This document shows positions 1 to 4,469 of a stretch of 6,569 nt of DNA, one piece after another (the stretch's first letter is position 1; every line of letters begins with the position of its first letter). The position numbers and the translations under genes are program-made. This DNA is from Candidatus Moraniibacteriota bacterium. GTDB taxonomy: Bacteria > Patescibacteriota > Minisyncoccia > Moranbacterales > UBA2206. Location: the NCBI GenBank assembly GCA_003543115.1, contig DPJH01000040.1, forward strand, positions 1-6,569. The letters are read 5' to 3'. Below the pieces are notes generated by a model. That model did not search any database and was not told the origin of the DNA. It worked only from the letters and a program-made list of their open reading frames with translations.

Positions 1-90
1 GCAGCTATGAGTGTGGTCGAGAATAAAATACTGATGGAAATCGCAAAAAAGATAGAGGAAAAGCTAAAAAGAGCGATAGACAATGTATGA
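1..90 (+). CDS. C-terminal end of an unidentified protein (partial)
   Basis: Frame 1 is open from the first base to a TGA at 88-90 and gives 29 residues ending in KKIEEKLKRAIDNV. The tail is a charged amphipathic helix rich in Lys, Glu and Ile, which fits a cytoplasmic protein. The fragment has no motif that identifies a family, and its start lies left of the window. Its last 8 bases overlap the ATG of a possible micropeptide (83-172), so the two may be translationally coupled. Confidence 0.6.
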   Translation, partial: AAMSVVENKILMEIAKKIEEKLKRAIDNV

Positions 91-172
91 ATCTGTTTTT
101 TGGAGGATAAAAAATAATGCAAAAATTATTATAGCAATCGTTATGATTTTTATTTCAATTTTTTGGATATAA
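83..172 (+). CDS. Possible 29-residue single-pass membrane micropeptide
   Basis: An ATG at 83-85 opens a 29-codon frame ending in TAA at 170-172. The peptide begins MYESVFWRIKNNAK, continues with an almost purely hydrophobic stretch (about residues 15-29, rich in Ile, Phe and Val) and ends in FWI. That is a short positively charged N-terminus followed by one membrane-spanning helix, as expected for an N-in small membrane protein. The start overlaps the end of the preceding gene by 8 bases (ATGTATGA), an arrangement that often couples translation. The Shine-Dalgarno signal is poor. No family is recognised. The frame is short in AT-rich DNA, so chance is a real alternative. Confidence 0.35.
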   Translation: MYESVFWRIKNNAKIIIAIVMIFISIFWI

Positions 173-175
173 AAA

Positions 176-189
176 GGCTTCTATGAGCC
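176..189 (+). terminator. Weak hairpin, possible terminator of the left-edge transcript
   Basis: GGCT (176-179) and AGCC (186-189) form a short GC-rich stem around a 6-base loop, followed by a T-rich run (193-202). It lies just after the micropeptide stop and before the next promoter, where a terminator is expected. The stem is only 4 bp, so the call is tentative. Confidence 0.3.
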
Positions 190-235
190 AAATTTATTTT
201 TTAGCAGATTTTCAAAAAGTGATGCCGGAAGAAAA

Positions 236-264
236 TTGACACCCTTGTCTCTTTCCTGTAAAAT
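236..264 (+). promoter_or_regulatory. Near-consensus sigma70-type promoter
   Basis: TTGACA at 236-241 is a perfect -35 box. It is followed after exactly 17 bases by TAAAAT at 259-264, a 5/6 match to the -10 box. Transcription should begin near 271, giving a leader of about 86 bases before the YgjP-like gene at 357. An AGGAGG motif at 265-270 lies between the -10 box and the predicted start site, so it would not be transcribed if this promoter is used. Confidence 0.65.
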
Positions 265-356
265 AGGAGGCATAATTGAAAAAATATCTATTGTCGGCTA
301 TTTGGTCGGGATGTTTTTTTATAAGTAATTATTGCAGAATTTCAATTTTCTAATAT

Positions 357-908
357 ATGGAGAAGCAATTATTGGTTAACAAAAATAAAATAAAATATAA
401 TTTACGCAAGAGCAGAAGAGCTAGCAATATTCGACTTTGCGTCAGGCGCGACTTGAGTGTCACAGTCACGCTGCCTTGGTGTTCTTCTGAAAAATCAGCA
501 TATCAATTTGTTGAAGAAAAATACAAGTGGATTTTGGATAGAATATCATATTTTCAAAAAAATAAGTCATGTATTGCAGAACCGAACAGGGCTGATTACA
601 TAGCATATAAGGAAAAAGCTAGAGAAATAGTGAATAAAAAATTAGCCTATTTCAATCAGTTTTATAATTTCTCTTGGAAAAAAATCAGAATCCGAAATCC
701 CATATCGCGTTGGGGAAGCTGCTCTGAGGATGGAAATCTCAATTTTAGCTACCGCTTATTTTTCTTGCCGGAAGAGTTGCAGGATTATATTATCGTTCAT
801 GAACTCTGCCATTTGAAGGAATTCAACCATGGTGCTGAATTTTGGAAACTGATGTCAAAAACTATTCCCAATTCTGAAGAAAAACGAAAAGCGATCAAGG
901 CCTTATAA
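357..908 (+). CDS. YgjP/M48-family zinc metallohydrolase (DUF45)
   Basis: This 183-residue protein carries the YgjP-type zinc motif HELCH at residues 148-152 with a third ligand His at 158 in NHGAEFW. His148, His152 and His158 would bind zinc and Glu149 would be the catalytic base. The upstream signature RWGSC (118-122) is also typical of this family, as is the basic N-terminal pattern KSRRASNIRLCVRRDLSVTVTLP. Family members are usually about 220-240 residues, so this copy is somewhat short, though both key motifs are complete. No signal peptide or membrane segment is visible, so it is probably cytoplasmic. E. coli YgjP has been reported to hydrolyse UTP; whether this protein is a protease or a nucleotide hydrolase cannot be told from sequence. 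An in-frame TAA at 351-353 makes ATG 357 the first possible ATG. There is no clear Shine-Dalgarno. It is expressed from the promoter at 236-264. Confidence 0.88.
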   Translation: MEKQLLVNKNKIKYNLRKSRRASNIRLCVRRDLSVTVTLPWCSSEKSAYQFVEEKYKWILDRISYFQKNKSCIAEPNRADYIAYKEKAREIVNKKLAYFNQFYNFSWKKIRIRNPISRWGSCSEDGNLNFSYRLFFLPEELQDYIIVHELCHLKEFNHGAEFWKLMSKTIPNSEEKRKAIKAL

Positions 909-929
909 AAAAACTTAAAATACAGAAAA

Positions 930-949
930 CCCCAAGATCAAACTTGGGG
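930..949. terminator. Bidirectional intrinsic terminator between convergent genes
   Basis: CCCCAAG (930-936) pairs perfectly with CTTGGGG (943-949) around a 6-base loop. On the plus strand it follows the YgjP-like gene and precedes ATCTTCTTT. On the minus strand it lies downstream of the KGG gene ending at 1007 and is followed by TTTTCTGTATTTT, a better U tract. The GC-rich stem and position between converging genes support termination in both directions. Confidence 0.8.
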
Positions 950-1006
950 ATCTTCTTTGAGACATGCAACAACATATTCTTTATAATAAAAATAATTTGT
1001 CTTAGA

Positions 1007-1198
1007 TTATTTTTTTCCGCCCTTTCTCCCAATCTTTGCCATATGTTGACGATTTTGAGAAACGGCCTTTCCGCCCTTTCTCCCAATCTTTGCCATGTGC
1101 TCTCGATCTTGAGAAACGGTCTTCCCACCTTTTCTGGCTATTTTACGTTGTTTAGCGGGATCCATTGAAGCAAATCCACGCTTATTTTTAGTAGCCAT
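1007..1198 (-). CDS. KGG-repeat stress-induced protein, basic copy (63 aa)
   Basis: A small hydrophilic basic protein that starts MATKNKRGFASMDPAKQRK and contains three KGG motifs. Two tandem 18-residue units, KTVSQDREHMAKIGRKGG and KAVSQNRQHMAKIGRKGG, follow the first KGG. The GFASMD start and the repeated (R/K)KGG motif are typical of the stress-induced KGG-repeat family (Pfam KGG; relatives include E. coli YciG and Bacillus GsiB). Such proteins are induced by starvation, osmotic or desiccation stress and are thought to be largely unstructured; a biochemical activity is not established. The repeat is visible in the DNA: a 26-base block at 1017-1042 recurs exactly at 1071-1096, 54 bases apart. 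No Shine-Dalgarno or convincing promoter is seen upstream. It converges on the YgjP-like gene and shares the terminator at 930-949. Confidence 0.85.
   Translation of the reverse strand: MATKNKRGFASMDPAKQRKIARKGGKTVSQDREHMAKIGRKGGKAVSQNRQHMAKIGRKGGKK
1017..1096 (-). repeat. 54-bp tandem repeat inside the first KGG gene
   Basis: The 26 bases at 1017-1042 are repeated identically at 1071-1096, one 54-bp (18-codon) period apart. The bases between the blocks also match largely. The repeat encodes the HMAKIGRKGG unit. Near-identity at DNA level points to recent duplication or gene conversion of the unit. Confidence 0.85.
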
Positions 1199-1383
1199 AC
1201 ATTTTAAGAATTAATAATTACATCTAATATTACATATTTAAACACGCTTTATTTCTTTGAATTCATTATGATACAGATTTATTTATAGCTTTTTTAAATC
1301 GAATAATCCTTATTACAATATGCCAAAAATTAAATGAATTTGCAGCAAGAATATGTATAAATTTTTATAAATCCAAATTCAAA

Positions 1384-1402
1384 ACGGGTCTTAAGCACCC
1401 GT
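1384..1402 (-). terminator. Intrinsic terminator of the second KGG gene
   Basis: ACGGGT (1384-1389) and ACCCGT (1397-1402) form a perfect 6-bp stem with a 7-base loop. Read on the minus strand, it lies 26 bases past the stop codon of the KGG gene (1429-1650) and is followed by TTTTGAATTTGGATTT, a U-rich tail. Confidence 0.65.
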
Positions 1403-1428
1403 CTTAAATTATAGGCTCAATAGTAATT

Positions 1429-1650
1429 CTATTGATTTGGAGCCCTTCCTCCAGAATGGGATGATTGACCTCCTTTTTTTCCAATCTCTGACATGTGTTC
1501 TCTGTCTTGATTGGCGGTCTGTCCTCCTTTTCTTCCGATTTCAGACATATGTTCTCTGTCTTGGCTGACAGTTTTCCCCCCTTCTCTCGCAACTCTTTCT
1601 CTAGTCGCTTGATCAGCGCTTCCCATGCCTCTTTTCTTATTGTTATCCAT
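1429..1650 (-). CDS. KGG-repeat stress-induced protein, second copy (73 aa)
   Basis: A second member of the KGG family. It begins MDNNKKRGMGSADQATRER, has a first EGGK motif, then two 18-residue units (KTVSQDREHMSEIGRKGG and QTANQDREHMSEIGKKGG) and a Ser/Gly-rich tail ending RAPNQ. Compared with the copy at 1007-1198 it is less basic (SEIG replaces AKIG). Its 54-bp DNA repeat shows as near-identical 20-base blocks at 1490-1509 and 1544-1563. The ATG at 1650 is preferred over the in-frame GTG at 1659: the purine tract AAAGGGGG ends 8 bases before the ATG, whereas the GTG overlaps it. Own promoter at 1673-1700 and terminator at 1384-1402 make it monocistronic. The role is probably stress protection, inferred from the family only. 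Confidence 0.85.
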   Translation of the reverse strand: MDNNKKRGMGSADQATRERVAREGGKTVSQDREHMSEIGRKGGQTANQDREHMSEIGKKGGQSSHSGGRAPNQ

Positions 1651-1672
1651 AAATTCCACCCCCTTTCATTTT

Positions 1673-1700
1673 ATTATACCAACTAATACAATTACGTAAA
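1673..1700 (-). promoter_or_regulatory. Extended -10 promoter of the second KGG gene
   Basis: On the minus strand a perfect TATAAT (plus coordinates 1673-1678) is preceded by TGG, giving an extended -10 (TGnTATAAT). TTTACG at 1695-1700, 16 bases upstream, is a 4/6 match to the -35 box. The predicted start near 1666 leaves a leader of about 16 bases that contains the AAAGGGGG ribosome-binding site (about 1659-1666) of the KGG gene. Confidence 0.6.
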
Positions 1701-1782
1701 AAATATATTCAATCGGATTTTTTCATTTTTACTGGAATTTTTTCCATATTTAGGTGTAATAATTAAAGCAAGATTTAGATTA

Positions 1783-1810
1783 TTGGAATTTTTCAATAAG
1801 AGCTTAAAAT
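1783..1810 (+). promoter_or_regulatory. Candidate promoter of the coiled-coil membrane gene
   Basis: TTGGAA (1783-1788) and TAAAAT (1805-1810) are separated by 16 bases, matching the -35 box at 4/6 and the -10 box at 5/6. Transcription would start near 1817. The -35 box covers an upstream in-frame TTG (1783), which argues for the ATG at 1843 as the true start. Confidence 0.4.
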
Positions 1811-1842
1811 TATTAATTTTTTATAAATCAGTAATTAAAATT

Positions 1843-2307
1843 ATGGACACCGGAAAAAAACAATCTCTATTCGTTGCATCAGGGATAGTAGCTTGGATAG
1901 CTCTCCTTTTGGCGTTGATAGCAATTTTTTTGGCGATTGCCGCTTTTAACAGATCTGGTTCAGATTTGGATAAAATTTTAACGCAGAAAACAGAAGAATA
2001 CAAAAATGAAGCAGAAAAGATTGCTATTAAAACTGAGGCTAGGGCAGAGCTCATTGCTCTTCGAGGAAAAATTGAGGGAGCTCAGGCCGGAGAAGGGGTT
2101 GTAAATCAAGTGGCTAATACAAGAAGAAATATTCAAGAATCTTATAGAAATACAAGTGCTGATTTGAAACAAGAAGCTAGTGAAATAGACAGGGAATTGG
2201 AGCTGGTCGAAAGAGACGTGCGCACCAATACTGCTCAGGGACTGCAAAAACTGGAAAATTTAATTGATAGAGTCGGAAGAGACATCAGAACAGATGATAA
2301 AAAATAA
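1843..2307 (+). CDS. Membrane-anchored coiled-coil protein of unknown function (154 aa)
   Basis: No family is recognised. From the ATG at 1843 the protein has a short cytoplasmic-type N-terminus (MDTGKKQ), one membrane helix at about residues 9-35, and then about 115 residues of charged, Ala/Glu/Lys/Arg-rich sequence with heptad-like spacing. This part probably forms a long helix or coiled coil (for example DLKQEASEIDRELELVERDV). The positive-inside pattern suggests N-in topology with the coiled coil outside the membrane; this is inference. A TTG 20 codons upstream (1783) would extend the frame, but it overlaps the predicted -35 box and adds a Leu/Phe/Lys-rich segment ahead of the anchor. No Shine-Dalgarno is evident. 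It ends at the terminator hairpin at 2317-2355, converging with a DUF6496 gene. Possible roles are envelope spacer or scaffold, unproven. Confidence 0.7.
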   Translation: MDTGKKQSLFVASGIVAWIALLLALIAIFLAIAAFNRSGSDLDKILTQKTEEYKNEAEKIAIKTEARAELIALRGKIEGAQAGEGVVNQVANTRRNIQESYRNTSADLKQEASEIDRELELVERDVRTNTAQGLQKLENLIDRVGRDIRTDDKK

Positions 2308-2316
2308 TAGAATTCT

Positions 2317-2355
2317 AAAAAATACTTGATGATAAGCAGCTATCAAGTATTTTTT
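2317..2355. terminator. Bidirectional 14-bp hairpin terminator
   Basis: Bases 2317-2330 and 2342-2355 are perfect reverse complements (14 bp; core ATACTTGAT/ATCAAGTAT) around an 11-base loop. The arms end in six A and six T residues, so each strand has its own U tract. It sits between the coiled-coil gene (stop 2305-2307) and the minus-strand DUF6496 gene, whose TAA stop (2354-2356) lies in the outer arm. Confidence 0.85.
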
Positions 2356-2551
2356 ATTTTCCCTTGGATTGTTTTTTGCTTTTAGGAACCTTGCCTCCTT
2401 TTCTTCTGGTCTGATCTAATCCTATAGCTACAGCTTGCTCTCTTTTTTCCACTTTCTTTTTGCTTTTTCCTATAGTCAATTTTCCTTTTTTATATTCTTT
2501 CATAGCTTTCTTCACTTCTTCTTGCGCCTTGGGACTATATTTCCTTGGCAT
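2354..2551 (-). CDS. DUF6496-like lysine-rich small protein (65 aa)
   Basis: The protein begins MPRKYSPKAQEEVKKAMKEY, has the central KLTIGKSKKKVEKREQAVAIGL segment and ends in a basic tail rich in KGG and KSKK. The MPRKYSPKAQ start, the KxGKSxKKVxxRxQAxAI motif and the length fit the DUF6496 family of small basic proteins; its molecular function is unknown. The high Lys content suggests nucleic-acid or polyanion binding, which is inference. The terminal RRKGGKVPK resembles the KGG proteins nearby and may reflect the same type of stress context. No Shine-Dalgarno is seen before ATG 2551 and no convincing -35/-10 pair was found. The TAA stop is embedded in the shared terminator hairpin. Confidence 0.8.
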   Translation of the reverse strand: MPRKYSPKAQEEVKKAMKEYKKGKLTIGKSKKKVEKREQAVAIGLDQTRRKGGKVPKSKKQSKGK

Positions 2552-2718
2552 AAATTTATTTTGTTAATTATTAAATGTCATTTGATTTATAATACAAAAA
2601 TTTCAAAAAAAAATTCTTAGTGAAAAAAATATCTTTATAGAGAATACCAAGGAAATAATAATTATTTTAGACTGTAACATATAATATAGTATAAGAAATT
2701 TTTTATAATTTATACATT

Positions 2719-3024
2719 ATGTTTAGAGGAGATAACTGCGAAGAAAAATATAGGAAAGATAGCAATTTTTTTGAAGAGATTGTAGTTAATTTTTTTTCTG
2801 GAAGCATTGCAATTTTGGAGCAAAAAGTTGGCAGCCTGATAGAGAGACAGGAAAGAAGAATAAGAAAAAATGTTATATTATTGGCTGTTTTTCTTGTTGG
2901 CGCACTCTATGTATTAAATGCAATGGCAATTTTTATAAGTGAATATTTAAAAACCGGAAATTGGTTAGGATATGGATTGGTCGGGATCGTTTTGATTATT
3001 ATAAGTTTTATTCTTAAAAAATAA
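2719..3024 (+). CDS. YqjE/phage-holin superfamily III-like two-helix membrane protein (101 aa)
   Basis: The N-terminal half (residues 1-50) is a charged helical region (LEQKVGSLIERQERRIRKN). Two membrane helices follow, at about 52-73 and 83-99, joined by SEYLKTGNWLG, and the protein ends in KK. This layout matches the superfamily III holin-like/YqjE (DUF1469, Holin-X) group. In enterobacteria YqjE is encoded beside the DUF883 protein YqjD. Here a YqjD-like gene follows immediately, in the opposite order, which supports the assignment. No lysin is nearby, so a phage lysis role is unlikely; a stress-linked membrane role is more plausible. There is no Shine-Dalgarno. Several TATAAT-like boxes lie upstream (2680-2685, 2704-2709) without a good -35. 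The last codons and the stop fall within a large perfect hairpin (2991-3041). Confidence 0.6.
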   Translation: MFRGDNCEEKYRKDSNFFEEIVVNFFSGSIAILEQKVGSLIERQERRIRKNVILLAVFLVGALYVLNAMAIFISEYLKTGNWLGYGLVGIVLIIISFILKK

Positions 3025-3041
3025 AACTTATAATAATCAAA
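2991..3041 (+). terminator. 22-bp perfect inverted repeat with 7-base loop and U tract
   Basis: Bases 2991-3012 and 3020-3041 are exact reverse complements; the loop is CTTAAAA (3013-3019). Two G-T pairs can extend the stem outward. T6 at 3045-3050 follows, so the structure can act as an intrinsic terminator or 3' stabiliser. The left arm and loop, plus the start of the right arm, code for the last codons and stop (3022-3024) of the YqjE-like gene. The YqjD-like gene starts 33 bases later. Confidence 0.75.
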
Positions 3042-3073
3042 GTATTTTTTATTAATAATTTAATTTTAAATAT

Positions 3074-3397
3074 ATGAAAAACATAAATAGAGAAAAAATA
3101 AGAGAATTAGTATTGGAAGGAGTAGAGGATGCCTTAGATAGAATTGAAAATCAATATGAGGATATGAGCGAAAGAGCCTCGAATGTCATTGGTAGCCTCA
3201 AGGAAAAAACTGGCAATGCGTATGACAGCATGAAATCTAAAGCTCACTATGCAAGAGAAAGGACTCAGAAATATGTTCACAGCAATCCTGAAAAATCTTT
3301 GTTAATAGCAGCTGGCGCAGGAGCTTTAGCTGCCTTAATTGCGATAATGATGGTAAAAAAGAGCAAAGGATGCCGGCATTGCAGGGATGAATATTAG
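3074..3397 (+). CDS. YqjD/ElaB (DUF883)-like tail-anchored protein (107 aa)
   Basis: Residues 1-70 are a long charged helix (ENQYEDMSERASN, MKSKAHYARERTQKY). They lead into the family junction YVHSNPEKS (67-75; compare Y-V-x-x-N-P-W-x-S) and one C-terminal membrane helix at about 76-94, then KKSKG. This is the architecture of DUF883 proteins (ElaB, YqjD, YgaM). In E. coli these are stationary-phase, inner-membrane-anchored proteins that bind ribosomes. The Trp usually found after NP is Glu here. The extra tail ends CRHCRDEY, with a Cys-x2-Cys pair (100, 103) that I do not associate with the family. ATG 3074 has no Shine-Dalgarno. It is followed with an 11-base overlap by a DUF5665-like gene, so those two probably form one transcript; the hairpin upstream may separate them from the YqjE-like gene. 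Confidence 0.72.
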   Translation: MKNINREKIRELVLEGVEDALDRIENQYEDMSERASNVIGSLKEKTGNAYDSMKSKAHYARERTQKYVHSNPEKSLLIAAGAGALAALIAIMMVKKSKGCRHCRDEY

Positions 3398-3626
3398 CTG
3401 TATTTTGAATAAATTTATGAAAAATGCAAAAGATAATCTAATTTTGAGTATGGAAAAACTTACTGGAGAAATGGAAAAAATGAATTCTTTCAGCAGACGT
3501 TTTTTCTTAGGAATTGTCTTTGGCGTTGGTTCGGCGATTGGAGCTTCGATAATCGCAGCCACTATTGTCACTGCTCTTATAAATTTAATTCCGCCTCTTC
3601 AAGATGCGCCTTTTTTGCGCAAATGA
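3387..3626 (+). CDS. DUF5665-like small membrane protein (79 aa or 69 aa)
   Basis: A short amphipathic N-terminal region (SMEKLTGEMEKMN) is followed by FSRRFFLGIVFGVGSAIGAS and one membrane helix at about residues 39-65, then a short tail NLIPPLQDAPFLRK. The pattern of basic residues before a Gly-rich hydrophobic segment resembles DUF5665 proteins; function is unknown. Two starts are possible. ATG 3387 overlaps the YqjD-like gene by 11 bases and would suit translational coupling, while ATG 3417 (MKNAKDNLIL) removes an atypical Cys-containing leader. Neither has a good Shine-Dalgarno. The stop at 3624-3626 is only 7 bases before the dedA promoter, so this ends the small membrane-protein cluster. 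Confidence 0.6.
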   Translation: MNISCILNKFMKNAKDNLILSMEKLTGEMEKMNSFSRRFFLGIVFGVGSAIGASIIAATIVTALINLIPPLQDAPFLRK

Positions 3627-3633
3627 AAGTTAA

Positions 3634-3662
3634 TTGAAAAGAATGTCCTTTTATGCTACACT
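3634..3662 (+). promoter_or_regulatory. Extended -10 promoter of the dedA-like gene
   Basis: TTGAAA (3634-3639, 5/6) and TACACT (3657-3662, 4/6) are separated by 17 bases, and TGC precedes the -10 box to give an extended -10. Transcription would start near 3669, leaving a leader of about 100 bases before ATG 3770. That leader contains the 8-bp inverted repeat TTAGTATT/AATACTAA (3667-3674 and 3715-3722) and a long T-rich run (3744-3755), but no recognisable riboswitch. Confidence 0.5.
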
Positions 3663-3769
3663 CAAGTTAGTATTTTTTACCGTTATTTTATCATAATCGG
3701 CGCAGAACATAAGCAATACTAATTAAAACCGGTCATTTTTGACTCTTTTTTATTTTATTAGGAAAATTT

Positions 3770-4432
3770 ATGGAAATAATAGCTTTCATTTTTAATGCAT
3801 TCTTGAGCATGATTGATTTTGTGCTTAATGCGGATGTCCATCTCGGCAGAATAATCGATGAATACGGCGCTTTGACTTATGGAATTTTGTTTGCAATTAT
3901 TTTTGCTGAAACAGGACTGGTACTCACTCCTTTTCTTCCGGGAGATTCTCTTCTTTTCGCAGCCGGATTGTTTGCTGCCAATGGATCGATGAATGTCATA
4001 ATACTGGCTCTTATGCTTTGGACTGCCGCATTTTTGGGCGATAATACCAATTATTGGATAGGATATTATTTCGGACAAAAGATGGTTGATAATAAATATG
4101 TGCCAATAAATCAAAAATACATCGATAAAACTAACGATTTCTACGCAAAACATGGAGGTAAGACTATTTTTTTAGCTAGATTTATGCCTATTATAAGAAC
4201 TTTTGCTCCATTTGTAGCTGGAATCGGAAAAATGAATTATAAAAATTTTATTTTTTATAGTTTTATAGGAGGGTTTTCTTGGATATTTGTTTTTATTTTC
4301 GCGGGATATTTCTTCGGAAACATTCCTATTATAAAAAATAACTTTTCCACCGTGATTCTTGCTATCATTGCTACTTCATTTTTTCCAGCAGCTTTCAAGA
4401 TTGTCCGAAGCAAGCTTCAAAAAACCAAATAG
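3770..4432 (+). CDS. DedA-family membrane protein (220 aa)
   Basis: A polytopic inner-membrane protein with the DedA (SNARE-associated/VTT domain) signatures in order: FAETGLVLTPFLPGDSLLF with Glu47 and PGDS at 57-60, GDNTNYWIGYYFG from 90, and the loop RFMPIIRTFAPFVAGIG with Arg137 and Arg143. It closes with hydrophobic segments and a basic tail (FKIVRSKLQKTK). Length is normal for the family. DedA proteins support membrane homeostasis and proton-dependent resistance, and some (for example UptA) recycle undecaprenyl phosphate across the membrane. Whether this one flips a polyprenyl phosphate or a phospholipid is not decided by sequence. AGGA at 3760-3763, 6 bases before the ATG, is a usable Shine-Dalgarno. 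The next gene begins 37 bases downstream and is probably co-transcribed; only a weak hairpin lies between. Confidence 0.92.
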   Translation: MEIIAFIFNAFLSMIDFVLNADVHLGRIIDEYGALTYGILFAIIFAETGLVLTPFLPGDSLLFAAGLFAANGSMNVIILALMLWTAAFLGDNTNYWIGYYFGQKMVDNKYVPINQKYIDKTNDFYAKHGGKTIFLARFMPIIRTFAPFVAGIGKMNYKNFIFYSFIGGFSWIFVFIFAGYFFGNIPIIKNNFSTVILAIIATSFFPAAFKIVRSKLQKTK

Positions 4433-4445
4433 TGAAGAGCTATTT
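4427..4445 (+). terminator. Weak AT-rich hairpin after the dedA-like gene
   Basis: AAATAG (4427-4432, including the stop) pairs with CTATTT (4440-4445) around a 7-base loop and is followed by TTATA. With only one G-C pair it is a poor terminator and may allow read-through into the flavoenzyme gene. Confidence 0.3.
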
Positions 4446-4469
4446 TTATAAACTAATTTTTACTACAAA

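Noticed and set aside
895..1168. Other-frame readings across the first KGG gene on both strands
   Set aside because: They are shadows of the 54-bp repeat, with low-complexity repeated peptides and no start signals.
1199..1383. CRISPR array or mobile-element ends in the AT-rich intergenic stretch
   Set aside because: No direct repeats of CRISPR size, terminal inverted repeats or transposase fragments are seen; the stretch is AT-rich spacer with at most weak -10-like words.
1404..1592. Minus-strand frame of 62 codons inside the second KGG gene
   Set aside because: It is the shifted reading of the KGG repeats (same DNA, other frame) and lacks its own signals; the KGG frame has a promoter, a ribosome-binding site and family motifs.
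2719..3024. Prophage lysis holin
   Set aside because: The holin-like family name is structural only. No endolysin or other phage gene is nearby, and the YqjD-like neighbour fits a cellular YqjE-type protein better.
3605..3621. TGCGC/GCGCA hairpin at the end of the DUF5665-like gene
   Set aside because: The stem lies within the coding region, the T run is in the loop rather than after the stem, and there is no U tract downstream, so it is not a usable terminator.
3758..4153. 131-codon minus-strand frame opposite the dedA-like gene
   Set aside because: The plus strand carries complete DedA motifs; the antisense frame is Cys/His/Ser-rich with no recognisable family.
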